Shown piece after piece: positions 24,417 through 31,062 of a DNA stretch of 37,295 nucleotides; the stretch's first letter is position 1, and every line of letters begins with the position of its first letter. The notes beneath the pieces are model-generated. The model was not told the origin of the DNA. It ran no database searches and saw only the letters and a program-made list of their open reading frames with translations. Source of the DNA: Candidatus Bathyarchaeota archaeon (GTDB lineage Archaea > Thermoproteota > Bathyarchaeia > TCS64). The DNA lies in NCBI GenBank assembly GCA_026014815.1, contig JAOZHP010000080.1, forward strand, positions 1-37,295. Direction: 5' to 3'. The translations under genes were made by a program, and so were the position numbers.

Positions 24417-24548
24417 ATGAGCGAGTCAACCAGCGCGGCACAGATCGTTGTATATCTAGTCGGGATGCTCCCCAGCATGTACTTTTTATTCATGTTACTG
24501 AGAGCAGTCTACTTCTCATTGACAAAGAACGACGAGGACATACTCTAA
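24417..24548 (+). CDS. 43-aa single-pass membrane micro-protein
   Basis: Frame MSESTSAAQIVVYL, then a hydrophobic helix through about residue 33, ending KNDEDIL. ATG is at 24417, about 35 bases after a TATA-like GTTTTATAACC (24377-24387). The stop lies 2 bases before the ATG of the next gene, a strong sign of an operon. No family recognised. It is probably a small membrane partner of the TM2-type protein downstream. Confidence 0.6.
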   Translation: MSESTSAAQIVVYLVGMLPSMYFLFMLLRAVYFSLTKNDEDIL

Positions 24549-24550
24549 GC

Positions 24551-24895
24551 ATGTCCGACGAACGCACAAAGTTCTGTCCCTACTGCGGGACAATGATCCC
24601 CTACATTGACACTGTCTGCCCTGCATGCCACGAGCCTCAGCCAATAATGAAAGGGATGATAAAGCCTAAGCCAGTGAAGAAAGTGTGGCTCGCTGTGTTT
24701 CTCGCATTCCTCGTCACAGGCCTCGGCCAAATGTATATGGGTAAAATGAGGAGAGGAGTTGCATTCTTTGTAGTTACTCTTGTCGCTGGCTTCATTGCTA
24801 GCTACTTTTACACTTATGAACAGGTTATAACAATCGGTATCCTATTCGCAATTATATCAGCTTACGACGCATACAGACTCGCGTTAGACCAGTGA
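24551..24895 (+). CDS. Zinc-ribbon TM2-like membrane protein
   Basis: A 114-aa protein. The zinc ribbon has C9/C12 (CPYC) and C23/C26 (CPAC). After a basic linker comes a TM2-like pair of helices with the signature GLGQMYMGKMRRG around the turn and a C-terminal AYRLAL. MSDERTKF at 24551 is the start, not the longer in-frame extension to 24407, because the micro-protein occupies that DNA in another frame. Such proteins are common in archaea, function unknown. It is the second gene of a two-gene unit. Confidence 0.8.
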   Translation: MSDERTKFCPYCGTMIPYIDTVCPACHEPQPIMKGMIKPKPVKKVWLAVFLAFLVTGLGQMYMGKMRRGVAFFVVTLVAGFIASYFYTYEQVITIGILFAIISAYDAYRLALDQ

Positions 24896-24978
24896 TCAAT
24901 GTAATCTTTGTTGGATTCAATAATCTAATGGTGAGAACCATTTAATCTCGGTAGATGAATAGAGACTTGTGATATAGT

Positions 24979-25677
24979 TTGAAGTACGAGATAAAATACC
25001 AGCCATCATACAGCATGTTAGTAGTTGACTTGGAGAAGGATGAGCGCATCACAGGCGAGGCAGGATCCCTCACCTACATGAGCCCCAACATTGAAGTCAA
25101 CACACGCACAAGGAAGCGAAGCATCTTGGGAAGCCTCAAGACCAGCATCCTGGGCGGCCAGAGCCTATTCGTCACAGACTTTACAGCCAGAAACGGTGAA
25201 GGAAAACTTGGTTTAGTCGCCGCGCCTATCGGTGACGTCATCAAGCTAGATGTGACGCCGGGAAAAGGTTGGATCATACAGAAGTCAGCATACCTTGCAT
25301 CAACCCAGGATATCGACTTGGATGTTAGGTGGGAGGGTTTCAGTCGAGGCCTCTTTGGGCAGGGTGTCTTCATGGTGAAGACCAGTGGCTCCGGTGATCT
25401 TTTCATCAACAGCTTCGGTGCACTGGATAAACATGAGTTGAAGGCAGGTGAACAACTGGTAGTGGATAACTTCCACCTCGTCGCGTTCAGCGATGTATGT
25501 AAGTACGATGTACGTAAGTTCGGGTCCTGGAAGGACACAATGTTCAGTGGAGAGGGATTTGTGACCTATATTGAGGGACCGGGTGAGATTTACCTACAGA
25601 CCAAGAACATACGTGAGTTCGTGGACTGGCTCTGGGTGCTACTGGGTCCACGTGTGGCAACGAGATCAGCAAGATAG
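24979..25677 (+). CDS. AIM24/TIGR00266 family protein
   Basis: A 232-aa single-domain protein of the TIGR00266 (AIM24-like) family, a beta-rich jelly roll. Typical strands: ITGEAGSLTYMSPNIEVNT, SLFVTDFTA, SGSGDLFINSFG and EQLVVDNFHLVAF. Archaeal and bacterial members are uncharacterised; some are linked to membrane stress. The start is TTG at 24979, since no ATG precedes the conserved KYEIKYQPSY. The HAD gene begins 7 bases after the stop, so they share a transcript. Confidence 0.85.
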   Translation: MKYEIKYQPSYSMLVVDLEKDERITGEAGSLTYMSPNIEVNTRTRKRSILGSLKTSILGGQSLFVTDFTARNGEGKLGLVAAPIGDVIKLDVTPGKGWIIQKSAYLASTQDIDLDVRWEGFSRGLFGQGVFMVKTSGSGDLFINSFGALDKHELKAGEQLVVDNFHLVAFSDVCKYDVRKFGSWKDTMFSGEGFVTYIEGPGEIYLQTKNIREFVDWLWVLLGPRVATRSAR

Positions 25678-25684
25678 ATCCAAA

Positions 25685-26404
25685 ATGATTGACACCATTT
25701 TCTTTGACAACTGGAACACTTTGGTGCAGGCCCCTGATCTCATGAAGCGAGGTGGTAGCACCGAGAGATTCCACAGATACCTCATGATGCAGGGCATAGA
25801 GATACCATACAACAGGTTCGTGGATGTCTATAGACCAATCTCAGCCAAGCAGAGGAAGGAGGCCGACGCAGACGGTTATAGAGAGCTTGACTATCATACG
25901 CGCCTCGAATTGGTGTTCACGGAGATAGGCCTCAGCGACGTGAAGACTCACGCAGCGAGAGCATGGAAAGCCTACCTAGATGAATGGACGGTGTTGACAG
26001 AGTTCTTCCCTGAAACACAGGGAGTACTAGCGGCGTTGAGGGGAAAATACAAGCTCGGGGTCATCACCAACTATATGCATGGCCCCACATGCAGAGACGT
26101 CTTCGATAAGCTGGGTTACGAGGATATATTTGACTCGTTGATAGTTTCGGAGGAGGTGGGGTACAGGAAGCCCGCCAAGATTATCTTTGAGGAGGCTCTC
26201 CGGGATATCGACTCAAAGCCTGAAACCTGTGTCATGGTGGGTGACATGTATGACGCCGACATCGTGGGAGCCAACGGTATAGGCATGAGAAGCGTGCTTA
26301 TTGATGTCTATGATAACCAGCAGGCGCATTACCATGAGGCCACGGTTGCCATCAAGAGTATCGGCGAGTTCCCACTGGCTCTGGATAAGCTCACTCGTTC
26401 TTAA
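25685..26404 (+). CDS. HAD-superfamily hydrolase
   Basis: A 239-aa HAD phosphatase-like protein. The nucleophile motif is FFDNWNTLV (Asp, then Asn where Asp is usual). Motif II is LGVITNYMH, motif III has the Lys in GYRKPAKIIF, and motif IV is MVGDMYDADIVGA. An alpha-helical cap lies in 20-110. The second motif-I residue being Asn is typical of haloacid-dehalogenase-like members. Starting at ATG 25685 keeps the 7-base spacing from AIM24. Its tail overlaps by 14 bases with another HAD gene on the minus strand. Confidence 0.85.
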   Translation: MIDTIFFDNWNTLVQAPDLMKRGGSTERFHRYLMMQGIEIPYNRFVDVYRPISAKQRKEADADGYRELDYHTRLELVFTEIGLSDVKTHAARAWKAYLDEWTVLTEFFPETQGVLAALRGKYKLGVITNYMHGPTCRDVFDKLGYEDIFDSLIVSEEVGYRKPAKIIFEEALRDIDSKPETCVMVGDMYDADIVGANGIGMRSVLIDVYDNQQAHYHEATVAIKSIGEFPLALDKLTRS

Positions 26405-27059
26405 CGAGAGCAATAATCTCCCAGAGGTCTTTTATTATCTTTTTGCAGCCAGAGTCTAGCAGTCTCTGTGCCCACTGTTCATCTCGCCAGTAGCCTATGA
26501 ATTTGACGTCGGCGGCTTTGGCGGTCGTTAAGTCGGTGGTTGTGTCACCGATGTATAGGGTTTCTTCGGGTGTTGAGCCTACAAGTTTTATTGTGTCTAA
26601 TAGGTGCCTTGGGTCTGGTTTCGGGTAAGGGACTTCGTCTCGTCCTAGGATGCCGTGGAAGTATCTTTTTAGTTTAAACATGTCGAGGCTTTTATGAGCG
26701 TAGAGGCCGTGGCTTCGGGTGGCTATGCCGAGTCTGTAACCGGAGTTATTGAGTTGTTTTACTGTCGCCTCGGCGTTGGGTTTCAGTGTCATTGTGGAGA
26801 GGGCTTCCAGCTCTATGCTGTTCATGAGCTGGTTGAGTTCAGTTAACGTGGACTCTAGGTTTTCCGGGGGTAGACCGTACTTTAGAAGAGTCTCGGCGCC
26901 TCCATGGGTTACCATGTAGGCTTTTCTCCGATCCTCGATGTGTTCCTTCATTCCCATTCTGTCCAGAAGGAGCTTGATCTCTTCGCCCATCTTCTCGTAG
27001 TTGATCTTGCTTTCTACTAGTGTTCCGTCTAGGTCGAACACCACGGCGTTATACGGCAT
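26391..27059 (-). CDS. HAD-superfamily phosphatase (phosphoglycolate phosphatase-like)
   Basis: A 222-aa HAD phosphatase. FDLDGTLVES has both catalytic Asp (D9, D11), LGIATRSHG is motif II, PYPKPDP carries the Lys of motif III, and YIGDTTTDLTTA is motif IV. A small helical cap covers residues 16-90. It resembles phosphoglycolate phosphatase or other subclass-I HAD enzymes. It is convergent with and overlaps the other HAD gene; the two are different enough not to be a fresh duplication. Confidence 0.88.
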   Translation of the reverse strand: MPYNAVVFDLDGTLVESKINYEKMGEEIKLLLDRMGMKEHIEDRRKAYMVTHGGAETLLKYGLPPENLESTLTELNQLMNSIELEALSTMTLKPNAEATVKQLNNSGYRLGIATRSHGLYAHKSLDMFKLKRYFHGILGRDEVPYPKPDPRHLLDTIKLVGSTPEETLYIGDTTTDLTTAKAADVKFIGYWRDEQWAQRLLDSGCKKIIKDLWEIIALVKNE

Positions 27060-27144
27060 TACAAGGAATCCGCGTCCATTGTTTATAGACTCTGTCCTCA
27101 GTGAAACCTTTTTACTGTGGACTTGGTTCTTTGGGGAGTAGACG

Positions 27145-27220
27145 GGGCTGGTAGTTCAGGGGTATGAATGCTTGGTTTGCAACCAAGAGGTCGGGGGTTC
27201 AATTCCCCCCCAGTCCACCA
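27145..27220 (+). tRNA. tRNA-Ala (anticodon TGC)
   Basis: A complete cloverleaf. The acceptor GGGCTGG (27145-27151) pairs with CCAGTCC (27210-27216), including the G3-U70 wobble that marks alanine tRNA. The anticodon stem is CTTGG/CCAAG with loop TTTGCAA (TGC at 27178-27180). The T-arm is GGGGG-TTCAATT-CCCCC. Discriminator A at 27217 is followed by an encoded CCA. CTTTTTAC near 27110 is a possible promoter. No intron. It marks the left border of an accessory zone. Confidence 0.95.
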
Positions 27221-27229
27221 CTCCGCTTC

Positions 27230-27324
27230 AAGTAACCTGTAATATCGAGAAAAAAAATTTCTTTGTGTATCCACTGGGAGTTACGGAAAATGGGTTTCCT
27301 GTCTTCAGGTATAGCAGGTTACTT
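27230..27324 (+). repeat. 95-bp element with inverted ends, 3' of tRNA-Ala
   Basis: AAGTAACCTG (27230-27239) and CAGGTTACTT (27315-27324) are perfect inverted ends; extending inward, 14 of 17 positions still match. The left 39 bases (27225-27263) recur inverted at 1701-1739 with one mismatch. It begins 10 bases after the tRNA's CCA. No coding capacity. It could be a MITE-like element, an attachment-site remnant or a structured RNA. Confidence 0.55.
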
Positions 27325-27398
27325 ATTTTAAGGAAAAAATAGAGAATTTTGGTTCTGGTGCATTCTCGGCTGTTGCATGCGGTTGCTGAAAGCGGTTG

Positions 27399-27466
27399 CG
27401 CGCGCGTAACCTTTAAGCGGTGATGCTCACCATGATTTTGTGGGGAGGGCTAGGGGCCTAATGGAG
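27399..27466 (+). repeat. Promoter/leader repeat, copy A (gene-less)
   Basis: Contains TTAAGCGGTGATGC at 27413-27426, identical to copy B at 31014-31027, then a 12-codon frame from ATG 27423 that ends TAA at 27459-27461. The stop runs into ATGGAGCC exactly as in copy B. After ATGGAGCC the similarity stops and only 15 codons follow before TAG. It is therefore the orphan 5' end of a duplicated methyltransferase gene. CGCGCGCG directly before the motif is also shared with B. Confidence 0.6.
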
Positions 27467-27626
27467 CCATCGGAGCCTCTGCGATTCTTCAAGGCCTATC
27501 TGTTTTAGAGGATAACTCGTAATTGAAGTACGTTGAAGCGTAGAGCCACGGATACTTAAAATACGATATATTTTGTTAGATTCAGCTTCCATAAACTATT
27601 AAACATTTACAGTTTAATATCAGTTT

Positions 27627-27730
27627 CAGGATACTCGCAGCCATCTAGCCCAGATAAATCAGCGAGATATCCTGCGTGGCTCGACGCAAAAGGTGAGCCG
27701 GATTCTGTCCCTATTACCCTCCGGCTCACC
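27627..27730. ncRNA. Hairpin-rich region, putative structured RNA
   Basis: Stem 1: CAGGATA-CTCGC (27627-27638) with GCGAG-A-TATCCTG (27662-27674), 12 bp with one bulged A and an inner ATCT/AGAT helix. Stem 2: a short GCGT/ACGC helix at 27674-27687. Stem 3: GGTGAGCCGGA (27692-27702) with TCCGGCTCACC (27720-27730), 11 bp without mismatch around a 17-base loop. Three stems in about 100 bases exceed what this gene-poor DNA should show. Strand unknown: the minus strand gives a T4 run after stem 3. The ACAGAATCCGGCT on the minus strand recalls RNase P RNA, but its other parts are missing. Confidence 0.4.
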
Positions 27731-27776
27731 AAATCATCTGAATGTATTCGTGAATCATCTGCGCTAATTATTCTGT

Positions 27777-28054
27777 TCAATCCCCGTCCGCCGGCTTTTT
27801 GATGGCCTCGGTTTTTTCCGTGGCCTCGGTGTTTTGTGCCCCATGTGGGGCATTCTGGTTCTCTGTTTGTGGTCTCGGGCTATTAGTCTGTGGCTGGGTA
27901 CCGGGTATATGAGGGGTGGGATTGAACAGGTAAACCTCATCGAGCTCTGTTGATCTGCCTGTCTGCTGGGTTTCAAGAATATGTCTTTCCAGAAGTTTTC
28001 ACCTATCTCTTATGTTCTTACTTTCTTATGATCCCTCATGAACCTTGGTTTCAT
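27777..28054 (-). pseudogene. Probable decayed small gene of unknown family
   Basis: On the minus strand GGAGG lies 6 bases before an ATG (28054) that gives MKPRFMRDHKKVRT and then TAA. The same frame goes on as EIGENFWKDIF. Beyond it another frame reads ELDEVYLFNPTPHIPGTQPQ and a Gln/Asn/Pro/Glu-rich tail to TGA at 27777. A strong ribosome site with a nonsense and a frame change suggests a broken gene of about 100 codons. The family is not recognised; a coincidental reading is possible. Confidence 0.35.
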
Positions 28055-28103
28055 TCTTTCCCTCCTTCTCGGAGTGAGAGTCTGAAGCTGTGACTTACTG
28101 AAT

Positions 28104-28125
28104 ACCCAGAAAATATGGGTCTTTT
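28104..28125 (+). terminator. Small hairpin with T-run
   Basis: ACCCA (28104-28108) and TGGGT (28116-28120) form a 5-bp stem followed by CTTTT. There is no intact gene directly upstream on this strand, so its purpose is doubtful. Confidence 0.25.
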
Positions 28126-28127
28126 AA

Positions 28128-28141
28128 TGTCGCATGCGACA
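28128..28141. promoter_or_regulatory. Perfect 14-bp palindrome
   Basis: TGTCGCATGCGACA is fully self-complementary and stands in A+T-rich DNA about 120 bases before the small frame at 28251. It has the look of a dimeric regulator's operator. No regulator gene is close. Confidence 0.35.
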
Positions 28142-28250
28142 GGTAAATTAGAATCATTAAAACAATATGTTAAATATTTTAAAGGATCAATGATGTAGAA
28201 ATTGAGATTGAGTGTACAAAAAAGACGTAGTGAAATGATTGCTACGTTAG

Positions 28251-28409
28251 ATGATAGGCAAAGAAACAGCGAATGAGATCGTCAGGTTAGTGCTGGAGAA
28301 GTCTTCTTTTATCAGTGATCTGCTGTTTAAAGGACTCTTACTAGAAAACACGACTATCAAGGTACTGGATATGTCTAGGATACCAAATATTAAAATATCT
28401 AACTATTGA
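28251..28409 (+). CDS. Possible 52-aa protein
   Basis: Frame MIGKETANEIVRLVLEKSSF continuing with an amphipathic-to-hydrophobic helix (ISDLLFKGLLLEN) and ending near KISNY. No ribosome site or recognised family. It directly precedes the thioredoxin-like gene and is clean of stops in an A+T-rich stretch, so it may be a real small gene or a coincidence. Weak support. Confidence 0.3.
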   Translation: MIGKETANEIVRLVLEKSSFISDLLFKGLLLENTTIKVLDMSRIPNIKISNY

Positions 28410-28444
28410 AATAGTTGAATATCTGGTGGTTTCCCGTGGGTTCA

Positions 28445-29005
28445 ATGTTAACCGTAAAAAGAAGTGCCGTCATATTATCGGTAATAATCGTCGCGTTACT
28501 GGCACTGATAATACAAAACTGGTTCATCAAACCTGAAAAAGAACAAGACATAGCCGATGCAACCCTTAATCTACCCAACTTTGAATTAAAAGACACGGAT
28601 GGTGAGATGTTCTACCTTTCTTTCAGGAGAGAGACCCCTGTTTTACTGCACTTCATGACTATAGGGTGCGAAGGACAATATGCAGAGATAAATGATTACC
28701 AGATAAGGCAACTCCTCCATATCTGCGACGAATACTGCACAGAAAACGGGTTAGACATAGTGACAATAACGGTAACGTCGTGCACAACAAACGACCTAAA
28801 ATCCTTAAAAAACAAATACAACGTGACTTGGGTCATTGGAAACGATTATGACGATAACAAATTAGACATAATCGAGGCTTACAAAGAGTACGAACTATAC
28901 GATGGCACAATCATAATAGGAACCAGCGGTAACCGGTTTCACGAGATATTCAGAGAAAAAGTATCGTCAGATACTCTGATCGAGAAATTGAAGGAAATCA
29001 CGTGA
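28445..29005 (+). CDS. Membrane-anchored thioredoxin-like protein without CxxC
   Basis: A 186-aa protein. An N-terminal anchor (about 7-26) is followed by a TlpA/AhpC-like domain: LPNFELKDTDGE, then PVLLHFMTIGCEGQ. The usual W-C-x-x-C site reads GC75-EGQ, so the second Cys is lost. Another pair, C94-x3-C98 (CDEYC), and C113 follow. It is therefore an unusual redox or metal-handling (SCO-like) protein on the outer face. ATG 28445 is preferred to an upstream TTG. Its TGA overlaps the GTG of ccdA (GTGA), so the two are translationally coupled. Confidence 0.75.
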   Translation: MLTVKRSAVILSVIIVALLALIIQNWFIKPEKEQDIADATLNLPNFELKDTDGEMFYLSFRRETPVLLHFMTIGCEGQYAEINDYQIRQLLHICDEYCTENGLDIVTITVTSCTTNDLKSLKNKYNVTWVIGNDYDDNKLDIIEAYKEYELYDGTIIIGTSGNRFHEIFREKVSSDTLIEKLKEIT

Positions 29006-29706
29006 ACAATATGAATCTGATTGAAGCTTTTAGTCTATTCATGTATGGAGCAATCACGTTTGCGTCTCCATGTTCTCTAGGCTTAATCATAGCGTATCTC
29101 TCTTTCATTCTAGGCGCCGATAACACTAGAGAAGAAGGCGCTTTGGTAGGCGCGTCTTTCACGCTGGCCATGACCCTCACCTTCTTTATCATCGGGGTTT
29201 TGATTGCGTCGCTGGTCCCCGTAAACCTAAGTTCAAAGATACCTTACATCCTAATGGGCATCATGCTGATATTATTTGGCCTAAACACATACGGCGTATT
29301 CGACCGATATCAGTTAATCAACGATTCAATATCCGCCTTCGATAACGCCGTCAGTCAATCAAGAACGAAAGTATTGAAAAAAGTGGCCTCTAAAGGAATT
29401 TTCTTGCCGAGCTTCACATTAGGCGTAGTGATTAGTATCGCTCTTGGACCCTGTAGCTTGGCTATAGTATTTCCCGTGATCATGGCGTCCCTGTTCACTG
29501 CTGCAACACCGTTTCACGCTGGACTGATTCTTGCTGTGTTTGGCCTTGGACATGCAGCACCGGTGGCTGTGCTATGCGTATTGGTGACCCAAGCAAGGAC
29601 GATGTTTGCCAGTACCTTGATTAAGAGAGGAGAAATTTTATCAAAGCTGATAGGGGCAGGACTTTTCGTGTTTGGCTTATACCTTCTCTACTCGAATTTA
29701 TTATGA
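29002..29706 (+). CDS. ccdA: CcdA/DsbD-type electron-transfer membrane protein
   Basis: A 234-aa six-helix CcdA-like protein carrying reducing power across the membrane. The two family Cys sites are visible: FASPCSLGLI in the first helix and ALGPCSLAIVFPVI in the middle helix, each with the Pro-Cys typical of CcdA. It starts with GTG inside the stop codon of the thioredoxin-like gene, its evident partner: CcdA would reduce that protein on the outer face. The neighbouring His-rich secreted peptide hints at metal or haem handling. Confidence 0.85.
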   Translation: MNNMNLIEAFSLFMYGAITFASPCSLGLIIAYLSFILGADNTREEGALVGASFTLAMTLTFFIIGVLIASLVPVNLSSKIPYILMGIMLILFGLNTYGVFDRYQLINDSISAFDNAVSQSRTKVLKKVASKGIFLPSFTLGVVISIALGPCSLAIVFPVIMASLFTAATPFHAGLILAVFGLGHAAPVAVLCVLVTQARTMFASTLIKRGEILSKLIGAGLFVFGLYLLYSNLL

Positions 29707-29845
29707 CACTTTATGAGAAAAATTATTTCTGTTGAGTTCCAGCTTCTTCCTTCCTATAAAGACCGTTGGCACATATTCGATGAATTGATAATAGAGATAC
29801 AGGAATGCATCTTCCATATCAGAGTATAGGAAATCCCATTTTTTT

Positions 29846-29908
29846 CGTAAGTTTTAAACGGTGATAAGCACCATCAAAGTTAGGCTCCGAAAGGAGGAAA
29901 GGACATGA
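29846..29908 (+). promoter_or_regulatory. Promoter/leader repeat, copy C
   Basis: CGTAAGTTTTAAACGGTGAT (29846-29865) is the BRE/TATA-like part of the shared element. From GTG at 29861 a 15-codon frame runs to TGA at 29906-29908, overlapping the ATG at 29905 of the His-rich protein (ATGA). AAGGAGG at 29891-29897 is a good ribosome site for that ATG. A TATA reading puts the transcript start near 29880. Confidence 0.6.
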
Positions 29909-30120
29909 GGAAAGTAGTAGTACTTGTAGTTCTTCTTTTGGTATGTATTCCGATGGTAGCTGCCACGCCGGTGGTAGTTGCTGACAGGCCTGATCTATCA
30001 CCCGGTGACGGTGCTGGTTCATATCCTGATACTGGTGATCATCTTGGTGAAGGTCCACATCCTGATACTGGTCACGAACATCAAGATGAATATGGACACT
30101 GGGGCAACCCTCACCCATGA
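29905..30120 (+). CDS. Secreted His-rich small protein
   Basis: A 71-aa protein. Residues 1-20 are a signal peptide (MRKVVV, hydrophobic core, VAA end). The mature part is Gly/Asp/Pro-rich and has six His in the last 26 residues (46, 52, 57, 59, 65, 70) plus acidic residues, with a repeated PDTG unit. Such tails bind Ni, Zn or Cu. It sits between ccdA and a cupin gene and has a strong ribosome site. No family known. A metal scavenger or buffer outside the membrane is the best guess. Confidence 0.65.
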   Translation: MRKVVVLVVLLLVCIPMVAATPVVVADRPDLSPGDGAGSYPDTGDHLGEGPHPDTGHEHQDEYGHWGNPHP

Positions 30121-30169
30121 GAATAACTTCTTCAAGCGGAGTATTGGCTCAAATTCCTTCCCCTTTTTC

Positions 30170-30206
30170 AAGTAAGTCTTATGCGGTGATGCGCCCCATT
30201 CTATGA
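30170..30206 (+). promoter_or_regulatory. Promoter/leader repeat, copy D
   Basis: AAGTAAGTCTTATGCGGTGATGC matches the shared element with a weaker TATA part. From GTG 30186 a 6-codon frame (next codon ATG) runs to TGA at 30204-30206, overlapping the ATG at 30203 of the cupin gene (ATGA). Confidence 0.55.
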
Positions 30207-30682
30207 TCATGAGTTCTAATAGTACTAAAGCTAGAAGAGTCGTGACAGGAGTAGATGAGGATGGTAAATCCTATGTCTGGCTTGATGGTGATGTTCCTAA
30301 AAATGCATTCTTCAATTCAACCGAACGAATGACGATTAGAACAATATGGGCTACAGATGATGTACCAGCACCACTACAAAAGAAACATGACCCCATGGTT
30401 GATTGGTTCCCTGAACATGAATTTTTTCCCAAGACCGGTGTACATTTTATCTTATTGACTTTTGAACCTGGTGAAAGAGTTTCCATGCATGCTTCTGAGA
30501 CGATTGATTGTTTGGTAATCGTTTCTGGTCAGATTGAACTGATATTAGAGAAAGGATCGACAATTTTAGGTCCTGGTGACTGTCTGGTTCAGAGAGGTAC
30601 CCAACATGGATGGAGAGTTATCGGAGATGAACCGTGTACATTTGCGGGAATTCTAATGGCAAAGAAGCCAGAGGACGGATGA
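30203..30682 (+). CDS. Cupin-domain protein
   Basis: A 159-aa cupin of the type found next to hydrolases and dioxygenases. The N-terminal RRVVTGVDEDGKSYVWLD matches the family lead-in. Motif one is GERVSMHASETIDCLVIVSG, and motif two is GDCLVQRGTQHGWR with its His. ATG 30203 or 30209 could start it. It is coupled at its end to a hydrolase fragment (ATGA at 30679-30682) and preceded by leader copy D. Substrate not known. Confidence 0.8.
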   Translation: MIMSSNSTKARRVVTGVDEDGKSYVWLDGDVPKNAFFNSTERMTIRTIWATDDVPAPLQKKHDPMVDWFPEHEFFPKTGVHFILLTFEPGERVSMHASETIDCLVIVSGQIELILEKGSTILGPGDCLVQRGTQHGWRVIGDEPCTFAGILMAKKPEDG

Positions 30683-30897
30683 AGTTGCTCATCGAGATGT
30701 CGTGCCCCGTCCTTCTCCTACAAGCTGATGCATCTTCAGGGGGTATGATGACCGATGAACACGTTGAACGTGCATCAAACATTCTGGATGAAGTCGTAAC
30801 GGTAAAACTCAAAGACATCGGGCATGGTTTGTACCGGGAAAAGACTGATGAAGTCCTCCTCCCAGTCCTGAACTTTTTAGAACCTCTTCGTACTTAG
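30679..30897 (+). pseudogene. C-terminal fragment of an alpha/beta hydrolase
   Basis: 72 codons reading SCPVLLLQADASSGGMMTDE with the acid residue (D), then KDIGHGLYRE with the catalytic His. This is the last third of an alpha/beta hydrolase. The nucleophile elbow and oxyanion part are missing, so it cannot be active alone. The preceding cupin's TGA overlaps its ATG (ATGA), so a deletion has fused the fragment directly to the cupin end. It is still intact as a reading frame, implying a recent or accidentally preserved deletion. Confidence 0.65.
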
Positions 30898-31000
30898 ATT
30901 CTTTCTCTGAGAAAAGCATTAAATCCAGATTACTAACCTGAGCCGCCTCTGAAGAAACCGCCTGTGGTTAAGTGGATTTAGGCTAAGTAACGCGCGCGTA

Positions 31001-31062
31001 GCGCTCGTAAGTGTTAAGCGGTGATGCACGCCCTTCTGTGGTGGGAAGGGCTATGGGCCTAA
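31001..31062 (+). promoter_or_regulatory. Promoter/leader repeat, copy B
   Basis: TTAAGCGGTGATGC at 31014-31027 is identical to copy A. From ATG 31024 a 12-codon frame (MHALLWWEGLWA) ends TAA at 31060-31062, overlapping the second in-frame ATG (31062) of the methyltransferase gene (TAATG). As a TATA box, TTAA would start transcription near 31040, about 12 bases before the first ATG. Confidence 0.6.

Noticed and set aside
24407-24550. N-terminal extension of the TM2/zinc-ribbon protein
   Set aside because: The extension has no domain character, and the same DNA encodes a better supported 43-aa membrane protein in another frame, preceded by a TATA-like box.
25571-25684. Longer start for the HAD protein
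   Set aside because: It would lie inside the AIM24 gene; the HAD core begins directly at the ATG at 25685.
27690-28100. RNase P RNA on the minus strand
   Set aside because: ACAGAATCCGGCT resembles the conserved 3' part, but the complementary strand of the helix is a local hairpin and no GAGGAAAGTC-like 5' core is found within 400 bases.
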